In this document: in pieces, positions 35,728 to 47,307 of the stretch
Layout of the letters: every line of letters begins with the position of its first letter
How positions within the stretch are numbered: the stretch's first letter is position 1
Source of the DNA: Couchioplanes caeruleus
GTDB lineage: Bacteria > Actinomycetota > Actinomycetes > Mycobacteriales > Micromonosporaceae
NCBI RefSeq assembly: GCF_003751945.1
Contig: NZ_RJKL01000001.1
Location: forward strand, 1,798,001 to 1,862,000
Direction of reading: 5' to 3'
Length of the DNA: 64,000 bases
Program-made: the position numbers and the translations under genes
Notes under the pieces: model-generated
The model's database searches: none
What the model was told of the DNA's origin: nothing
The model's input: only the letters and a program-made list of their open reading frames with translations

Positions 35728-36282
35728 ATGGATGACCAGTTTCCCCCGGCGGCCGCCCCTCTGTCCGCCCATCCGGTCGCCGCGGTTCCCGCCGACGGCG
35801 CCGTCGAGGCGGACTATCCGTACGCGGTAGCGAAGACGGTCGAGCAGCCGGAGCTGGCCGCCCGGCTCCGCGCCGCGATCAAGCCGGCGGCGCTGACCGC
35901 GGCCGGGTTCTCGACGGCGGCCCCGGCGCGGGTGATGCCGGTGCCGGCGCAGGCCGGCAAGCTGCTGGGGCCGGCGCTGCAGTGGTCCCGGTACAAGCGG
36001 CACTTCCAGGTGTTGCTGCTGGCCGACTCGTCGGGCTCCATGCACCAGCCCGTCACCGACAAGGCGCGGCGGCCGGACCCGGCACCGTCACCCTCGTCGT
36101 GGTGCTCACGGACGGCCGCGACGAGCAGTCCCGGTTCGCGACGTCCGAGCAACTGGCCTCGGCGATCCCACGAACAGTTCCACCAGGCGGCGCCGACGGC
36201 CGTCGCCGCCGTCGTGGCGTTCTCGCCCGCTCTGGATCGCACCTGGACGATCCTGCGGCGGCTCGCCCCGCGCGAAGGCTGA
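35728..36282 (+). pseudogene. decayed solute-binding/VWA-domain protein with internal deletion
   Basis: The frame from 35728 ends in a von Willebrand A MIDAS motif (LLLADSSGSM near 36015-36045), preceded by the PYAVAKTVE and SRYKRHF stretches typical of actinobacterial proteins with a solute-binding domain followed by VWA. After PVTDKA the frame is lost: the next conserved VWA strand, VVVLTDGRDE (about 36091-36120), lies in a different frame and directly follows, although about 80 residues normally separate the two. The final helix-like AFSPALDRTW returns to the first frame. A deletion of the VWA core with two frame changes explains this. The upstream part of the solute-binding domain is also missing. 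Confidence 0.6.
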
Positions 36283-36335
36283 CCACTACCGCAAAGACTC
36301 GGCGGCATCCAGCGCTACGAGCTCCGGACCGCGGG

Positions 36336-37637
36336 TCACCCCCGCTCGGCGGTGGCCGCTTCCACCGGGGCGCCGTCGATCCAGACCCGGGCCACGTCGT
36401 GCGGCGTGCCGAGCGCGAACACCTTCGCGAGCGCGTCGGAGGGTCCGCTCGCGTGCCGCATGCCGATGTCGAGCGGTGTACCCGGCGTCGGGCGTACCCA
36501 GATGGCGTCGAAGCGCTTGCCGACGCTGAGGTCGCCGATCTGATCGCGCAGCCCGAGCGCCTCCGCCCCGGCCGCGGTGGCCAGATGCAGCAGGTGCGCC
36601 GCGGTCAGCGCGACGCCGTCCGGGCCGCTCAACCGCTGCAGCATGTACGCCTGCAGCCCCTCCTTGAAGAGCGAGAAGCCGGTGCCGGCCCCGACGTCGC
36701 AGCCCAGCGCGACCGGCACCCCGTGGACGAGATGGCGTTGCAGCGGGAAGATGCCGCTGCCCAGCACCGCATTGCTGGTCGGGCAGTGCGCCACGCTCGT
36801 CTGCGCCTCGGCCAGCCGCTTCAACTCCGCGTCGGTCGGGTGCACGTTGTGCGCCAGCACGCTGCGCGGGCCGACGAGCCCGTGCCGGTCGTAGCTGTCG
36901 AGGTAGGTGCCGTCCTCGAAGAGCCGGCCGACGGTGGCGACCTCGTCGAGGTTCTCGTTGATGTGCGAGGTGAACCAGCTTTCCGGCAGCTCGCGGTGCA
37001 GTTGCCCGCACGAGGCGAGCAGGTCGTCGCTGCACGAGAGCGAGAACCGCGGGGTCACCGCGTACCGGCTGTGCCCGGTGCCGTGCCAGCGCTGCGCCAG
37101 GGCGCGCCCCTCGTCGTATCCGCGCTGGGCGGTGGTGTGCAGGTCCTCGCGGAGCATTCGGTCGCTGACCACCAGGCCGCTGGTGATGCGCAGGCGGCTC
37201 GCGGCGGCCGCCTCGAACAGCGTGTCCACCGCCGTGGCGAAGTGGGAACCGAAGACCAGGGCCGTGGTGGTGCCTGCGCCGATCAGCGCGCCGACGAACT
37301 CGGCGGCGACCGCGCGGGCGTAGTCCACCTCGGCCAGTCGGGACTCCTCGGGCAGGGCGCACCGCTCCAGCCACTCCAGCAGCGGCATGCCGAGCGCGCC
37401 GATGACCCGTACCTGGGGGAAGTGCACGTGGGTGTCCACCAGGCCGGGCAGCAGGACGCCGCCGGGCAGCTCGACCACCTCGGCCTCGGGGTGCCGCGAC
37501 CGCAGCCGGGCGAAGCCGTCCCGGTCGACGATGACGCCGTCCTCGACGAGCAGGCCGGCGTCGGCGTCGGCGCGCAGCGCGCCACCGCGGAACGGGTCGT
37601 GCGGGGTGTCGATGGTCTGGGCACGGTAGAGGGTCAT
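36336..37637 (-). CDS. guaD: guanine deaminase
   Basis: The 433-residue amidohydrolase has the expected zinc motifs: DTHVHFPQV at the N-terminal side, SHINENLDEV, an AHNVHPTDAE histidine and the late GCDVGAG metal-binding Asp. Other guanine-deaminase-specific parts include LPGLVDTHVHFPQ, the HCPTSN strand and SLFKEGLQAYMLQ. It hydrolyses guanine to xanthine and ammonia in the cytoplasm, and xanthine is the substrate of the enzyme encoded upstream. The ATG at 37637 overlaps the xdhC stop by ATGA, making it the last gene of a four-gene operon. The length is normal for the family. Confidence 0.93.
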   Translation of the reverse strand: MTLYRAQTIDTPHDPFRGGALRADADAGLLVEDGVIVDRDGFARLRSRHPEAEVVELPGGVLLPGLVDTHVHFPQVRVIGALGMPLLEWLERCALPEESRLAEVDYARAVAAEFVGALIGAGTTTALVFGSHFATAVDTLFEAAAASRLRITSGLVVSDRMLREDLHTTAQRGYDEGRALAQRWHGTGHSRYAVTPRFSLSCSDDLLASCGQLHRELPESWFTSHINENLDEVATVGRLFEDGTYLDSYDRHGLVGPRSVLAHNVHPTDAELKRLAEAQTSVAHCPTSNAVLGSGIFPLQRHLVHGVPVALGCDVGAGTGFSLFKEGLQAYMLQRLSGPDGVALTAAHLLHLATAAGAEALGLRDQIGDLSVGKRFDAIWVRPTPGTPLDIGMRHASGPSDALAKVFALGTPHDVARVWIDGAPVEAATAERG

Positions 37638-38474
37638 GTGTCGGCATCCAGGGTCAGGGGAACGGCGGCGGCTGCCTCCCGCTCCATCGTGCGCAGCAGG
37701 TCGGCCGCCACACTGACGGCGATCGTGGCGGGTTCCTTGCCGCGGATGTCCGCGAGCCCGATCGGGGTGGTGATGCGGGCGATCGTCGCGTCGTCGTGGC
37801 CCTGCGTGGCCAGCCGGGCGCGGAACCGGGCCCACTTGCCCGCCGAGCCGATCAGGCCGACGGAACCGAGCTCGCCGCCGCGCAGGACCGCGTCGCAGAG
37901 CGCGAAGTCCTCCGCGTGATCGTGGGTCATGATCAGTACGTGGGTGCCCGGCGGCAGCTCCCCCAGCACGATCTCCGGCAGCACCGCCACCCGGTGGACG
38001 TGCACGCCGGCCACCGCGTCGGCGAGCACCGCCAGCCTCTCGTCGGAGAGCTGTTCCGCTCGGGTGTCGACGAGATGCAGCTCGATGTCGTGCCGGGCCA
38101 GGATGCGGGCGAGCTCCAGGCCCACATGGCCGATGCCGAAGACGGCCACCGCGGGCACCACGGGCAGCGGTTCGAGCAGCACCGTGACCTCTCCCCCGCA
38201 GCACTGCACGCCGTGCTGGTACGGCGCCTTGTCCGACAGCGCGAGCGTGAACGTCTCCGGCGCCGCGCCGCCCGTGTCCAGCAGCGCGCGGGCCCGGTCG
38301 ATCGCGACGGCCTCGAGATTGCCGCCGCCGATGGATCCCCAGGTCCTCGTGGCGCCCACGACGAGCTTCGCGCCGGCGGCCCGGGGCGCGTGCCCGCGCA
38401 CCGCGACCAGCGTGACGAGGACGCCCGGCTCGCGGACGGCCCTCAGATGGGTCACCGCGCCGAGCCAGCCGCGG

Positions 38475-38482
<8 letters not shown>
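37634..38482 (-). CDS. xdhC: XdhC-type molybdenum-cofactor insertion chaperone
   Basis: The 282-residue accessory protein starts with the XdhC/CoxI N-terminal domain (GVLVTLVAVRGHAPRAAGAK, with the GSIGGGNLE and CCGGEV motifs; the paired Cys is conserved). The Rossmann-type C-terminal domain follows: AVFGIGHVGLELARIL, the mid-domain MTHDHAEDF and a final GLADIRGKEPATIAVSVAADL. In this family it protects and sulfurates the molybdenum cofactor and hands it to the large xanthine dehydrogenase subunit. It overlaps that gene by eight bases and the guanine deaminase start by four. Confidence 0.92.
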
Positions 38483-40909
<2,427 letters not shown>

Positions 40910-40913
<4 letters not shown>

Positions 40914-42355
40914 CCGGCCACCTCCTGCGGGCTCGGGTTCTCGGCGTACAGCTTCGGCAGGGCCTGGCCGAGCATCGCGGCGCGATACCCGGCGCTGGCC
41001 CGGTGGTCGTCCAGAGGCGTGCCCTCCCCGCGCAGCACCCGCGCGGCCGCCTCCGCGGTCTCCGCGGTCCACGGCTGCCCCTCGAGCGCGGCCTCGGTGG
41101 CCCGGGCCCGGATCGGGGTCGCCGCCACGCCGCCCAGACCGATGCGCGCCCGCACGACCGTCCCGTCGGCCACGTCCAGGGCGAACCCCAGGGCGACGCT
41201 GGAGATGTCGTCGAAGCGCCGCTTGGCGATCTTGTGGAAGGCGGTGAGACCGGCGAGCGGCAGCGGGATGCGCACCGCCCGGATCAGCTCGTCCGCACGC
41301 CGGACGCTGCGCCGGTAGCCGGTGTAGTAGTCCGCGAGCGGCACCGACCGCTCGCCGTCGGCGTCGGCCAGCACCACGTCGGCGCCCAACGCCAGCAGCA
41401 CCGGTGGAAGGTCGCCGATCGGCGAGCCGGTGCCGAGGTTGCCCCCGACGGTGGCGCTGTTGCGGATCAGCCGGGACGCGAACTGGGGGAAGAGCTGGCC
41501 GAGCAGCGGCACCCGGCCGTCGAGCCGGCGCTCGATCTCGCTGAGGGTGAGCGCGGCGCCGATCTCGATGTGCTCGGCGCCGGTCGTCAGCTCCCGCAGC
41601 TCGGGGATCCGGTCGATCGCGACGACGCACCGGGCGCGCGTGCCGCGCAGGTTGACCTCCACACCCCAGTCGGTCGAGCCCGCGACGACGGTCGCCCCGG
41701 GCTGCTCCCGCAGCAGCCGGAGCGCCTCGGAGAGCGCGGCAGGGCGGATGAACTCACCCTCGTCCCTGCGTACGCAGGTGGGCCGCGCCGGTGCCGCCGG
41801 CTCCCGCCGGCGCCCGGCGAGGGGATCGTCCGGCGCCGGCGGCCCGAGCGCGTACGCCGCGTCGCGGATCGGCCGGTATCCGGTGCAGCGGCACAGATTG
41901 CCGCTGAGCGCGTGCAGGTCGAACCCGTTCGGCCCGTGGTCCTGGCCGGCCGCTGTCCCCTCGGGCGCCGCCGCGCGGCCGGGCCGGTAGAACTCGGCGG
42001 CCATGCTGCAGACGAAGCCGGGCGTGCAGTACCCGCACTGGGAGCCGCCGCGGACCGCCATTTCGTGCTGGACCGGGTGCAGGCGCTCCGGGCCGCCCAG
42101 CCCCTCGGCCGTGACGACCTCCTGGCCGTCCAGCCCCAGCGCGGGCAGCAGGCAGGCGTTGACCGCCACCCACTCGGTGGGAGAGTCGACGCCGGGCCGC
42201 GCGACCAGCACGGAGCAGGCGCCGCACTCGCCCTCGCCGCAGCCCTCCTTGCAGCCGGTAAGCCCCTGCTCCCGCAGCCACTCCAGCGCGCTGGTGTGCG
42301 GCGCGACGTCCCCCATCGCGATGTCGCGCCCGTTGACCTTGATGGCGGCGCCCAT
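40910..42355 (-). CDS. xdhA: xanthine dehydrogenase, 2Fe-2S and FAD subunit
   Basis: The 481-residue protein fuses two modules. Residues 1-185 hold both 2Fe-2S clusters: GCKEGCGEGECGACSV (plant-ferredoxin-type, Cys-x4-Cys-x2-Cys with a later NAC) and QCGYCTPGF with NLCRCTGY (the all-alpha cluster). A linker of about 30 residues leads to the FAD-binding domain (FIRPAALSEALRLL, then VAGSTDWGVEV and a NSATVGGNLGTGSPIGD loop) and the CO-dehydrogenase-flavoprotein C-terminal domain. This bacterial XdhA fusion (R. capsulatus-like) is standard. It is the first gene of the operon with xdhB, xdhC and guanine deaminase. The upstream region has an imperfect inverted repeat that may be an operator. Confidence 0.93.
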
Positions 42356-42729
42356 GATCAGCTCCCGTCAGCCGTCTTCACGTACATGTTTCCCCGGACC
42401 CGTGCTCTCCGGGCCGGAACATGGTTGACGGTTGACGCCGGGGCGGCTGGTTATCCATGTGAACAACCGCCCGAGCCGTTCCCGACTCTACAAGCCGGGA
42501 CCCACCAGCGGATAGACGCCCCGCACCATCAGCGAGTCCGCGGCCCACCACCACCCCCGTTACCTTTGATCGTCTCCAGCCGCGGACTGCTCGGTCGCCG
42601 GTTCGGTATGACTTACTGCCCCGTCGTACGGATGATCCGGGCGTGCTATCGCCGGGCCGGGTGGCGCCGACGGACCGCAGGGACACGGCCACCCGCATCG
42701 GCTCGGGGCAGGTCTCTTCGTAACGTGGC
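42356..42729. other. non-coding region upstream of the xdh operon
   Basis: Nothing in these ~370 bases codes convincingly. The part next to xdhA holds an imperfect inverted repeat (42386-42422) and a doubled GGTTGAC at 42424-42436. A further partial dyad, GGCGGCTGGTT against AACAACCGCC, follows near 42448-42475. The remainder may be decayed N-terminal sequence of the regulator fragment that starts near 42730. Confidence 0.45.
42386..42422. promoter_or_regulatory. imperfect inverted repeat upstream of xdhA
   Basis: ATGTTTCCCCGGA pairs imperfectly with TCCGGGCCGGAACAT across a short loop, 31 bases before the xdhA start. Its position suits an operator for a purine-responsive regulator, but no such regulator gene is near and the match is inexact. 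Confidence 0.3.
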
Positions 42730-43046
42730 TGCCGCTGGTCAACGCCAGATCGGCGAACTCGGCGAAATCCAGGTCGCTATCGACCTCGGACCACGCGTCG
42801 ACACAGCCGCGATGCCGATGGAGCGTCGCGTCCGTCATGCGCTGGAGGTGTCGCGGGCGTACAGCTCGTGGAACCGACAGGAGGAAGCGCTGGCCACGCT
42901 TTTGCACGCCGAGCAGATGGCGCCGGAGCAGGGTTCGGCATCACTACCTGGGGCGACAGTTGGTGCTCACATGGATCCGACAGCAGCGCACGAAGCCATC
43001 GGCTGCGCTCGTCGGGCTGGCACGTCGGCTTCGGGTGCTCGACTGA
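42730..43046 (+). pseudogene. frameshifted C-terminal fragment of an XRE/TPR-type regulator
   Basis: From about 42739 one frame reads IGELGEIQVAIDLGPR and continues RVRHALEVSRAYSSWNRQEE and LLHAEQMAPEQ, a helical repeat typical of actinobacterial XRE-type regulators beside Nudix genes. At 42931-42933 (GGG) the frame breaks. The continuing sequence in the next frame, VRHHYLGRQLVLTWIRQQRT then LVGLARRLRVLD, is the usual C-terminal end of the same family. One extra G restores the reading exactly (E-Q-V-R-H-H). The helix-turn-helix region is not readable upstream, so the gene is probably dead. Confidence 0.65.
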
Positions 43047-43070
43047 TCCACGAGCTCTAGGCTGCTCGAT

Positions 43071-43547
43071 GTGACGACACCAGAGCCCCCGCCCATGGCC
43101 ACTCCCCGCGTCGCCGCCGGCGCCCTCTTCTTCGACGAGGAGGGTCGCATCCTCCTCGTGAAGCCAAGCTATAAAGACGGCTGGGAAATCCCGGGTGGCT
43201 ACGTCGAACCCGGCGAATCCCCCAGAGCCGCCTGCATCCGCGAGGTGAAAGAAGAAGTCGGCCTAACGGTGGCCCTGGGGAATCACCTCGTCGTCGACTG
43301 GGCTCCCGCCGATGACGAGGGCGACAAGATCCTCTTCATCTTCGATGCGGGCGCGCTGAGCCACGACGGCCGGAGCACCATCCAACTTGTTGACAATGAG
43401 CTGACCGAGTGGCGGTTCGTGCACCCATCCGCTCTGGACGAGCACGTGCCAGCACGACTGGCTCGGCGCCTTCACGCCGCCATCAATGCCAAGCGCGAAG
43501 GCAAGCCGTCGTACGCCGAACACGGCTACGCAATTGCTACGAAATAG
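43071..43547 (+). CDS. Nudix hydrolase
   Basis: This 158-residue protein carries a full Nudix box at residues 42-64: GGYVEPGESPRAACIREVKE followed by EVGL, matching GX5EX7REUXEEXGU. The fold begins with RVAAGALFFDEEGRILLVKP. The family hydrolyses nucleoside diphosphates linked to another moiety (oxidised dNTPs, sugar nucleotides, coenzymes); the exact substrate is not readable. It starts at GTG 43071, 25 bases after the regulator fragment, an arrangement common in actinobacteria where the regulator and Nudix gene are paired. It converges on the SMC-like gene with 17 bases between stops. Confidence 0.88.
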   Translation: MTTPEPPPMATPRVAAGALFFDEEGRILLVKPSYKDGWEIPGGYVEPGESPRAACIREVKEEVGLTVALGNHLVVDWAPADDEGDKILFIFDAGALSHDGRSTIQLVDNELTEWRFVHPSALDEHVPARLARRLHAAINAKREGKPSYAEHGYAIATK

Positions 43548-43564
43548 ACGGCCAACTCCAACAA

Positions 43565-46500
43565 TCAACTACGTATGTATTTCCGCGGGGGCGGCCGGTA
43601 GGAGGTCATCCAGTCGGCGAGCAGCGCGATGCGGGCGGACTCCGCCTCGCTGCCGACGACGACCGGTGCCTGGTTGTAGGGGAACGCGTCCGAGGTGCGC
43701 CGCAGCTTGATGTAGAGGCTCGACGAGCCGATCGCGTACCGTTCCATGTCGTCCTGCAGCGCGCCGACGACGCTGATCGCGCGGTCCCGGCCGATGTTCT
43801 CGAACAGGGCGACGGCGTCGCGGCGGTGCGCGGAGCCGAGGTTGCGGCCCAGCTCGTCGAGGACGAGCAGCAGCGGCCGGTCGTGCGACCCGGCGAGCGC
43901 CGCGGCGCACACGAGCTTCACCGCCTTGTCGTCCATCTGCGCGGTGTTGCCCCGCAGCCGGTAGGACGACAGCGGCTTTCCCTCGCCCCGGCGCCAGCGC
44001 GGGGTGATCGTCCACTGCCACGGCTTCTGCGGGTCGGCCGGCGGTTCCGGCTCGGGGAAGTCGAGGCCGGCGCCGTACCCGCCGTACGCCTGGTCGAGGT
44101 TGTCGAACTCGGCCGCGACCTGCCGCAGCTTGGCCTTGATCGCCGTGGCGAGCGTCGCCCGCAGGGCGGCCGACGCGAGTTGCGCCTCACGCAGGTGCGT
44201 CTCGGCGCTGTGCAGGGTCTGGGTACGGGTGGCGCGTTCGGTACGGATCTGGTCGAGGGTCTGCTGGTCGATCTCGGCGAGCTCGTCGAGGTAAGCGCCG
44301 ACGATCCGCAGCACCTGCGGGATGAGCCGCAGGTAGGCGCCGGACCGGCGGTCGCGGCGCCGCTCGTCGACGACCTGCAGTTCCTCCGGGATCTGCTCCT
44401 CGGGCGTGTCCGCGGGGAAGCACGCACGCCGGGCCTGGTCGGCCCGGTACGCGCACAGGTCGTCCCATTCCGCCGTCGTGCGCTTCTGCTCGCGCTCGTC
44501 GAGGGTGAGCAGGTGCCGCTCCGCCGAGGCGACGGTCCCCTGCCACGCGTCGTGCCGGCCGGGCAGGTCCAGCGCGGCCCGCTCCTCGGTCTTCAGGCGC
44601 CACGAGGCGTGCTGGTACTCCAGCTCGCGGCGCAGGTTGTCGCGCTGGGTCCGGGAAGCGGCGATCCGCTGGTCGCGGGCGTTGCGCTCGCCGAGCGCGG
44701 CTTCGTAGCCGGCCTTCGTCCGGGCAAGCTGGCGGGCGAGCGACTCCAGCGCCTCGGCGATCCTGGCGTTGAGCGCGCGCAGCTCGGCGACCTGAGCGTC
44801 GAGCGTGCCGGCCTCGACTGCGGCCCGGGCGGCCCGCACGTGCTCGCCCGCGCGGTCGCGGTCCCCTTTCGCGCTGCGGATGCCGTCGTCGGCCGCCTCG
44901 TCGGCGAGCGACGCCCGGTGCAGCGCCTCCCGGGCGGCGTGGATGCGGCCGGCCCGTCCGGTCATCGCCTCGCCGGATCCGGCCGTGCCGTGCACACCGG
45001 CCGTCGTGTCGAGGTGGTGCGCGGCGTCGCCGGCGCGGTCGCGGAGCACGCCGAGGAACCGGTGGACCGTCAGCGCCGGGTCGGCCGCGGCGGGCAGCCC
45101 TTCGGCGGTCACGCCCCGCGGGTCCGCCTCGACCAGCAGCGACCCGGGAACGTCGGCGAGGGCCTTGACCGCCGTGCCGACGTCGGCGACCACGACCGCA
45201 TGACGGTACGGCAGCAGCCGCGCCTCCCAGACCGCTCGTTGCTCATCGGTCAGGGTGATCGCGTCGACGAGCGGGACACCGGTGATCCCGGCGGCGCGCA
45301 GCGCCCGTACCTGGGTGTCGGCGACGTCCTCGCCTCGTTCCGCCGCGGCGAGGGCCTCGCGGGCGTCGATCACGGCCTGCTGGGTGACGCCCTTGTGCCG
45401 TTCGGCGTCGCGGATGGCATCGGTGGCGTCGCGCATCTCGGCGTCGGCCTCGGCGAGGGTCCGGCCGTCGGCGGCGGCCGCGGTCGCCCGCAGCGTACGG
45501 ATGCGGGCGGTCAACTGTTCGAGCTGGCCGACATTGTGGCTCTGCTGGGTCCGCAGGTCCTCCGCGGCGGCCATTGCGTCCTCGTGCTCGGCGACCCGCT
45601 TGCGGTAGCTCGCCTCGAAGGTCGTGTCGTCCGTCAGCCGGGCCAGATCGCCCGCCGCGGTCTCGATCTGCTGCTCGAGCTCCTCGCGGCGGGTCGCCAG
45701 CCGGTCGAGGTCCGCCGCGAGGTCGGCGTCCTGGGCGACGCCGTCGACCAGATGCCGGGCGCACCGTGACGTCCAGCCGTCACGCGCCTCGGCCAGCAGC
45801 GTCCGGGCCTGCTCCCGGGACCGGATCGCGTCCTCGACGACGGCCATCCGGTCGCTCCACTGGCCGTACTCCTGCTGGGCCTGCCGCGCGTCGACGGCAT
45901 GCTGGTGTTCCTGCTGCCGGGCCTGCTGCTCGTCGTCGATCTCCCGGTTCAGGCCGGTCAGCGCGCCGACCGCGTCGAAGATGCGTTCCGGGGTGAGCTC
46001 GTTCAGCGGCTGGGCGAGCAGGTTCGCCGTCAGGCTGGCCCGCACCGAGGTGGACAGGAACGACACGCAGCGGACCGCGCCGCCGTACAGGGTCCGGGCG
46101 AGCCGGTTGGCCCGGATGTCGGTCCGGCCGTTGCTGCGGGGCAGCTCGGTCCAGAGCCGGTCGGCGCCGGCGGCGCGTTCGTTCTCGGTGTCGCCGTAGG
46201 CGACGTGGAGCCGGGGCGCCCACCGCAGTTCCACGTGCGGGGCCTGGCGGTTGATCCGCAGCCACACCGTCAGCGTGTCCGCCTCGAGCTCGGCGACGGA
46301 GTGGCTGCCCGGCGGGACGAAGACGCCGACGATGTAGCCGCGGTCGGCGTTGGCGTGCAGCGACTCCTGCCCGGCCAGCTCCGCGGTGAACAACAGCTCG
46401 GCGGCGGCTTGCGCCCCCGACTGCAGCCGCCACTGGTCGTCGGCGTGCAGGAGGCTGAGCCCGGCGATGAACGACGACTTGCCGGCGCCGTTGGAGTCCG

Positions 46501-46651
46501 ACGGCCCCTGCCCGGCGACGGTGATCAGGCCGCGGGAGGTGATCGGCACCGGATGGGTCGACAACCGGGAAATGTTGATCATCTGGATGCCGGCGAGCAC
46601 CCTCGGCCCGACGAGGTCGTCCACGTCCGGGCCGCTACCAGCTGCCGTCAA
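43565..46651 (-). CDS. SMC/MukB-like ATPase of a condensin-type system (JetC/MksB-like)
   Basis: This 1028-residue protein has the layout of an SMC-type ATPase: an N-terminal head with Walker A (SNGAGKSSFI, Lys58), long coiled coils at about 220-480 and 620-800, a central compact segment (about 480-580: DEQRAVWEARLLPYRHAVVV) in the hinge position, and a C-terminal head with a signature-like RGNTAQMDDKAVKL and Walker B LLLVLDELGRN (Asp932-Glu933) followed by the switch region GALQDDMERY. Length and order match MksB/JetC rather than RecN or SbcC. I chose TTG at 46651: it overlaps the upstream stop by TTGA and has GGGAG eight bases before it; ATG 46582 would lose 23 residues. It is the last gene of the operon. 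Confidence 0.8.
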   Translation of the reverse strand: MTAAGSGPDVDDLVGPRVLAGIQMINISRLSTHPVPITSRGLITVAGQGPSDSNGAGKSSFIAGLSLLHADDQWRLQSGAQAAAELLFTAELAGQESLHANADRGYIVGVFVPPGSHSVAELEADTLTVWLRINRQAPHVELRWAPRLHVAYGDTENERAAGADRLWTELPRSNGRTDIRANRLARTLYGGAVRCVSFLSTSVRASLTANLLAQPLNELTPERIFDAVGALTGLNREIDDEQQARQQEHQHAVDARQAQQEYGQWSDRMAVVEDAIRSREQARTLLAEARDGWTSRCARHLVDGVAQDADLAADLDRLATRREELEQQIETAAGDLARLTDDTTFEASYRKRVAEHEDAMAAAEDLRTQQSHNVGQLEQLTARIRTLRATAAAADGRTLAEADAEMRDATDAIRDAERHKGVTQQAVIDAREALAAAERGEDVADTQVRALRAAGITGVPLVDAITLTDEQRAVWEARLLPYRHAVVVADVGTAVKALADVPGSLLVEADPRGVTAEGLPAAADPALTVHRFLGVLRDRAGDAAHHLDTTAGVHGTAGSGEAMTGRAGRIHAAREALHRASLADEAADDGIRSAKGDRDRAGEHVRAARAAVEAGTLDAQVAELRALNARIAEALESLARQLARTKAGYEAALGERNARDQRIAASRTQRDNLRRELEYQHASWRLKTEERAALDLPGRHDAWQGTVASAERHLLTLDEREQKRTTAEWDDLCAYRADQARRACFPADTPEEQIPEELQVVDERRRDRRSGAYLRLIPQVLRIVGAYLDELAEIDQQTLDQIRTERATRTQTLHSAETHLREAQLASAALRATLATAIKAKLRQVAAEFDNLDQAYGGYGAGLDFPEPEPPADPQKPWQWTITPRWRRGEGKPLSSYRLRGNTAQMDDKAVKLVCAAALAGSHDRPLLLVLDELGRNLGSAHRRDAVALFENIGRDRAISVVGALQDDMERYAIGSSSLYIKLRRTSDAFPYNQAPVVVGSEAESARIALLADWMTSYRPPPRKYIRS

Positions 46652-47307
46652 CGGTTGTTCTCCCTGCTCGTGGTTCTGCCCCGCCGCTGGCGGATCGCGG
46701 CGGCGAGGGGATGGTCCGGCGCGGCGGCGAGGATCAACTGGTCCTGCAGCCGGGCCCGCGCTGCCGGGGTGAGGCGCAGCAGTTGCGGGCCGGGCACGTA
46801 TCCGCCGTCGGTGTCGCCGCCGCGGACCCGGCGCAGCACTCCGGCCGACACCAGCTTGCTCAGCGCGGCCTTGGCGGCCACCGGCGGCACCTTGCCGGCC
46901 CGCAGGACGTCCTGTTCCGTCGCCGGGTAGGTGCTCGTCCACTCGTCCTGGCCGAGGCGTTCCTCGCTGCGCGGGATCGCGACGGAGTACACCAGGACGA
47001 GCACGAGCACCGCCCGTTCGACCGCGGTCAGGGGCTGCCAGCCGCCGGCGGTCAGCTCCCCGGCGACGGTGTCGTCGTAGCCCGTCGTGAACCGCAGGTC
47101 GTCGACCTGGACGAGCACCCGGCCCGTGCGGCTCAGCAGCCGCTCGAGCCGGTCCCGGCTCGTCGGATCCCGCAACGCGGGAAGCTCCTGCCGGTGTACG
47201 GGTTCGCGGGCGTACTCCAGCAGCGCGTACGCCGCCTCCACCTGTTCGCGCTGGCGGTCGCTCAGGGACCCCAGCACCGCGTCGAACACCGGGTTCGGGC
47301 CGGTCAC
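46648..47307 (-). CDS. MukE/JetB-like winged-helix subunit
   Basis: The 219-residue protein begins with an N-terminal helical segment (VFDAVLGSLSDRQREQVEAAYALLEY), a winged-helix-like block (REPVHRQELPALRDPTSRDRLERLLSRTGRVLVQVDD), a helical middle (AVERAVLVLVLVYSVAIP) and a second block (KVPPVAAKAALSKLVSAGVL, then VPGPQLLRLT). Two winged helices in a ~220-residue acidic/basic protein is the profile of the MukE/MksE/JetB (Kite) family. It starts at GTG 47307, overlapping the previous stop by GTGA, and ends in TTGA overlap with the SMC gene. The assignment rests on length, fold pattern and context, since Kite proteins diverge strongly. Confidence 0.6.
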   Translation of the reverse strand: MTGPNPVFDAVLGSLSDRQREQVEAAYALLEYAREPVHRQELPALRDPTSRDRLERLLSRTGRVLVQVDDLRFTTGYDDTVAGELTAGGWQPLTAVERAVLVLVLVYSVAIPRSEERLGQDEWTSTYPATEQDVLRAGKVPPVAAKAALSKLVSAGVLRRVRGGDTDGGYVPGPQLLRLTPAARARLQDQLILAAAPDHPLAAAIRQRRGRTTSRENNR

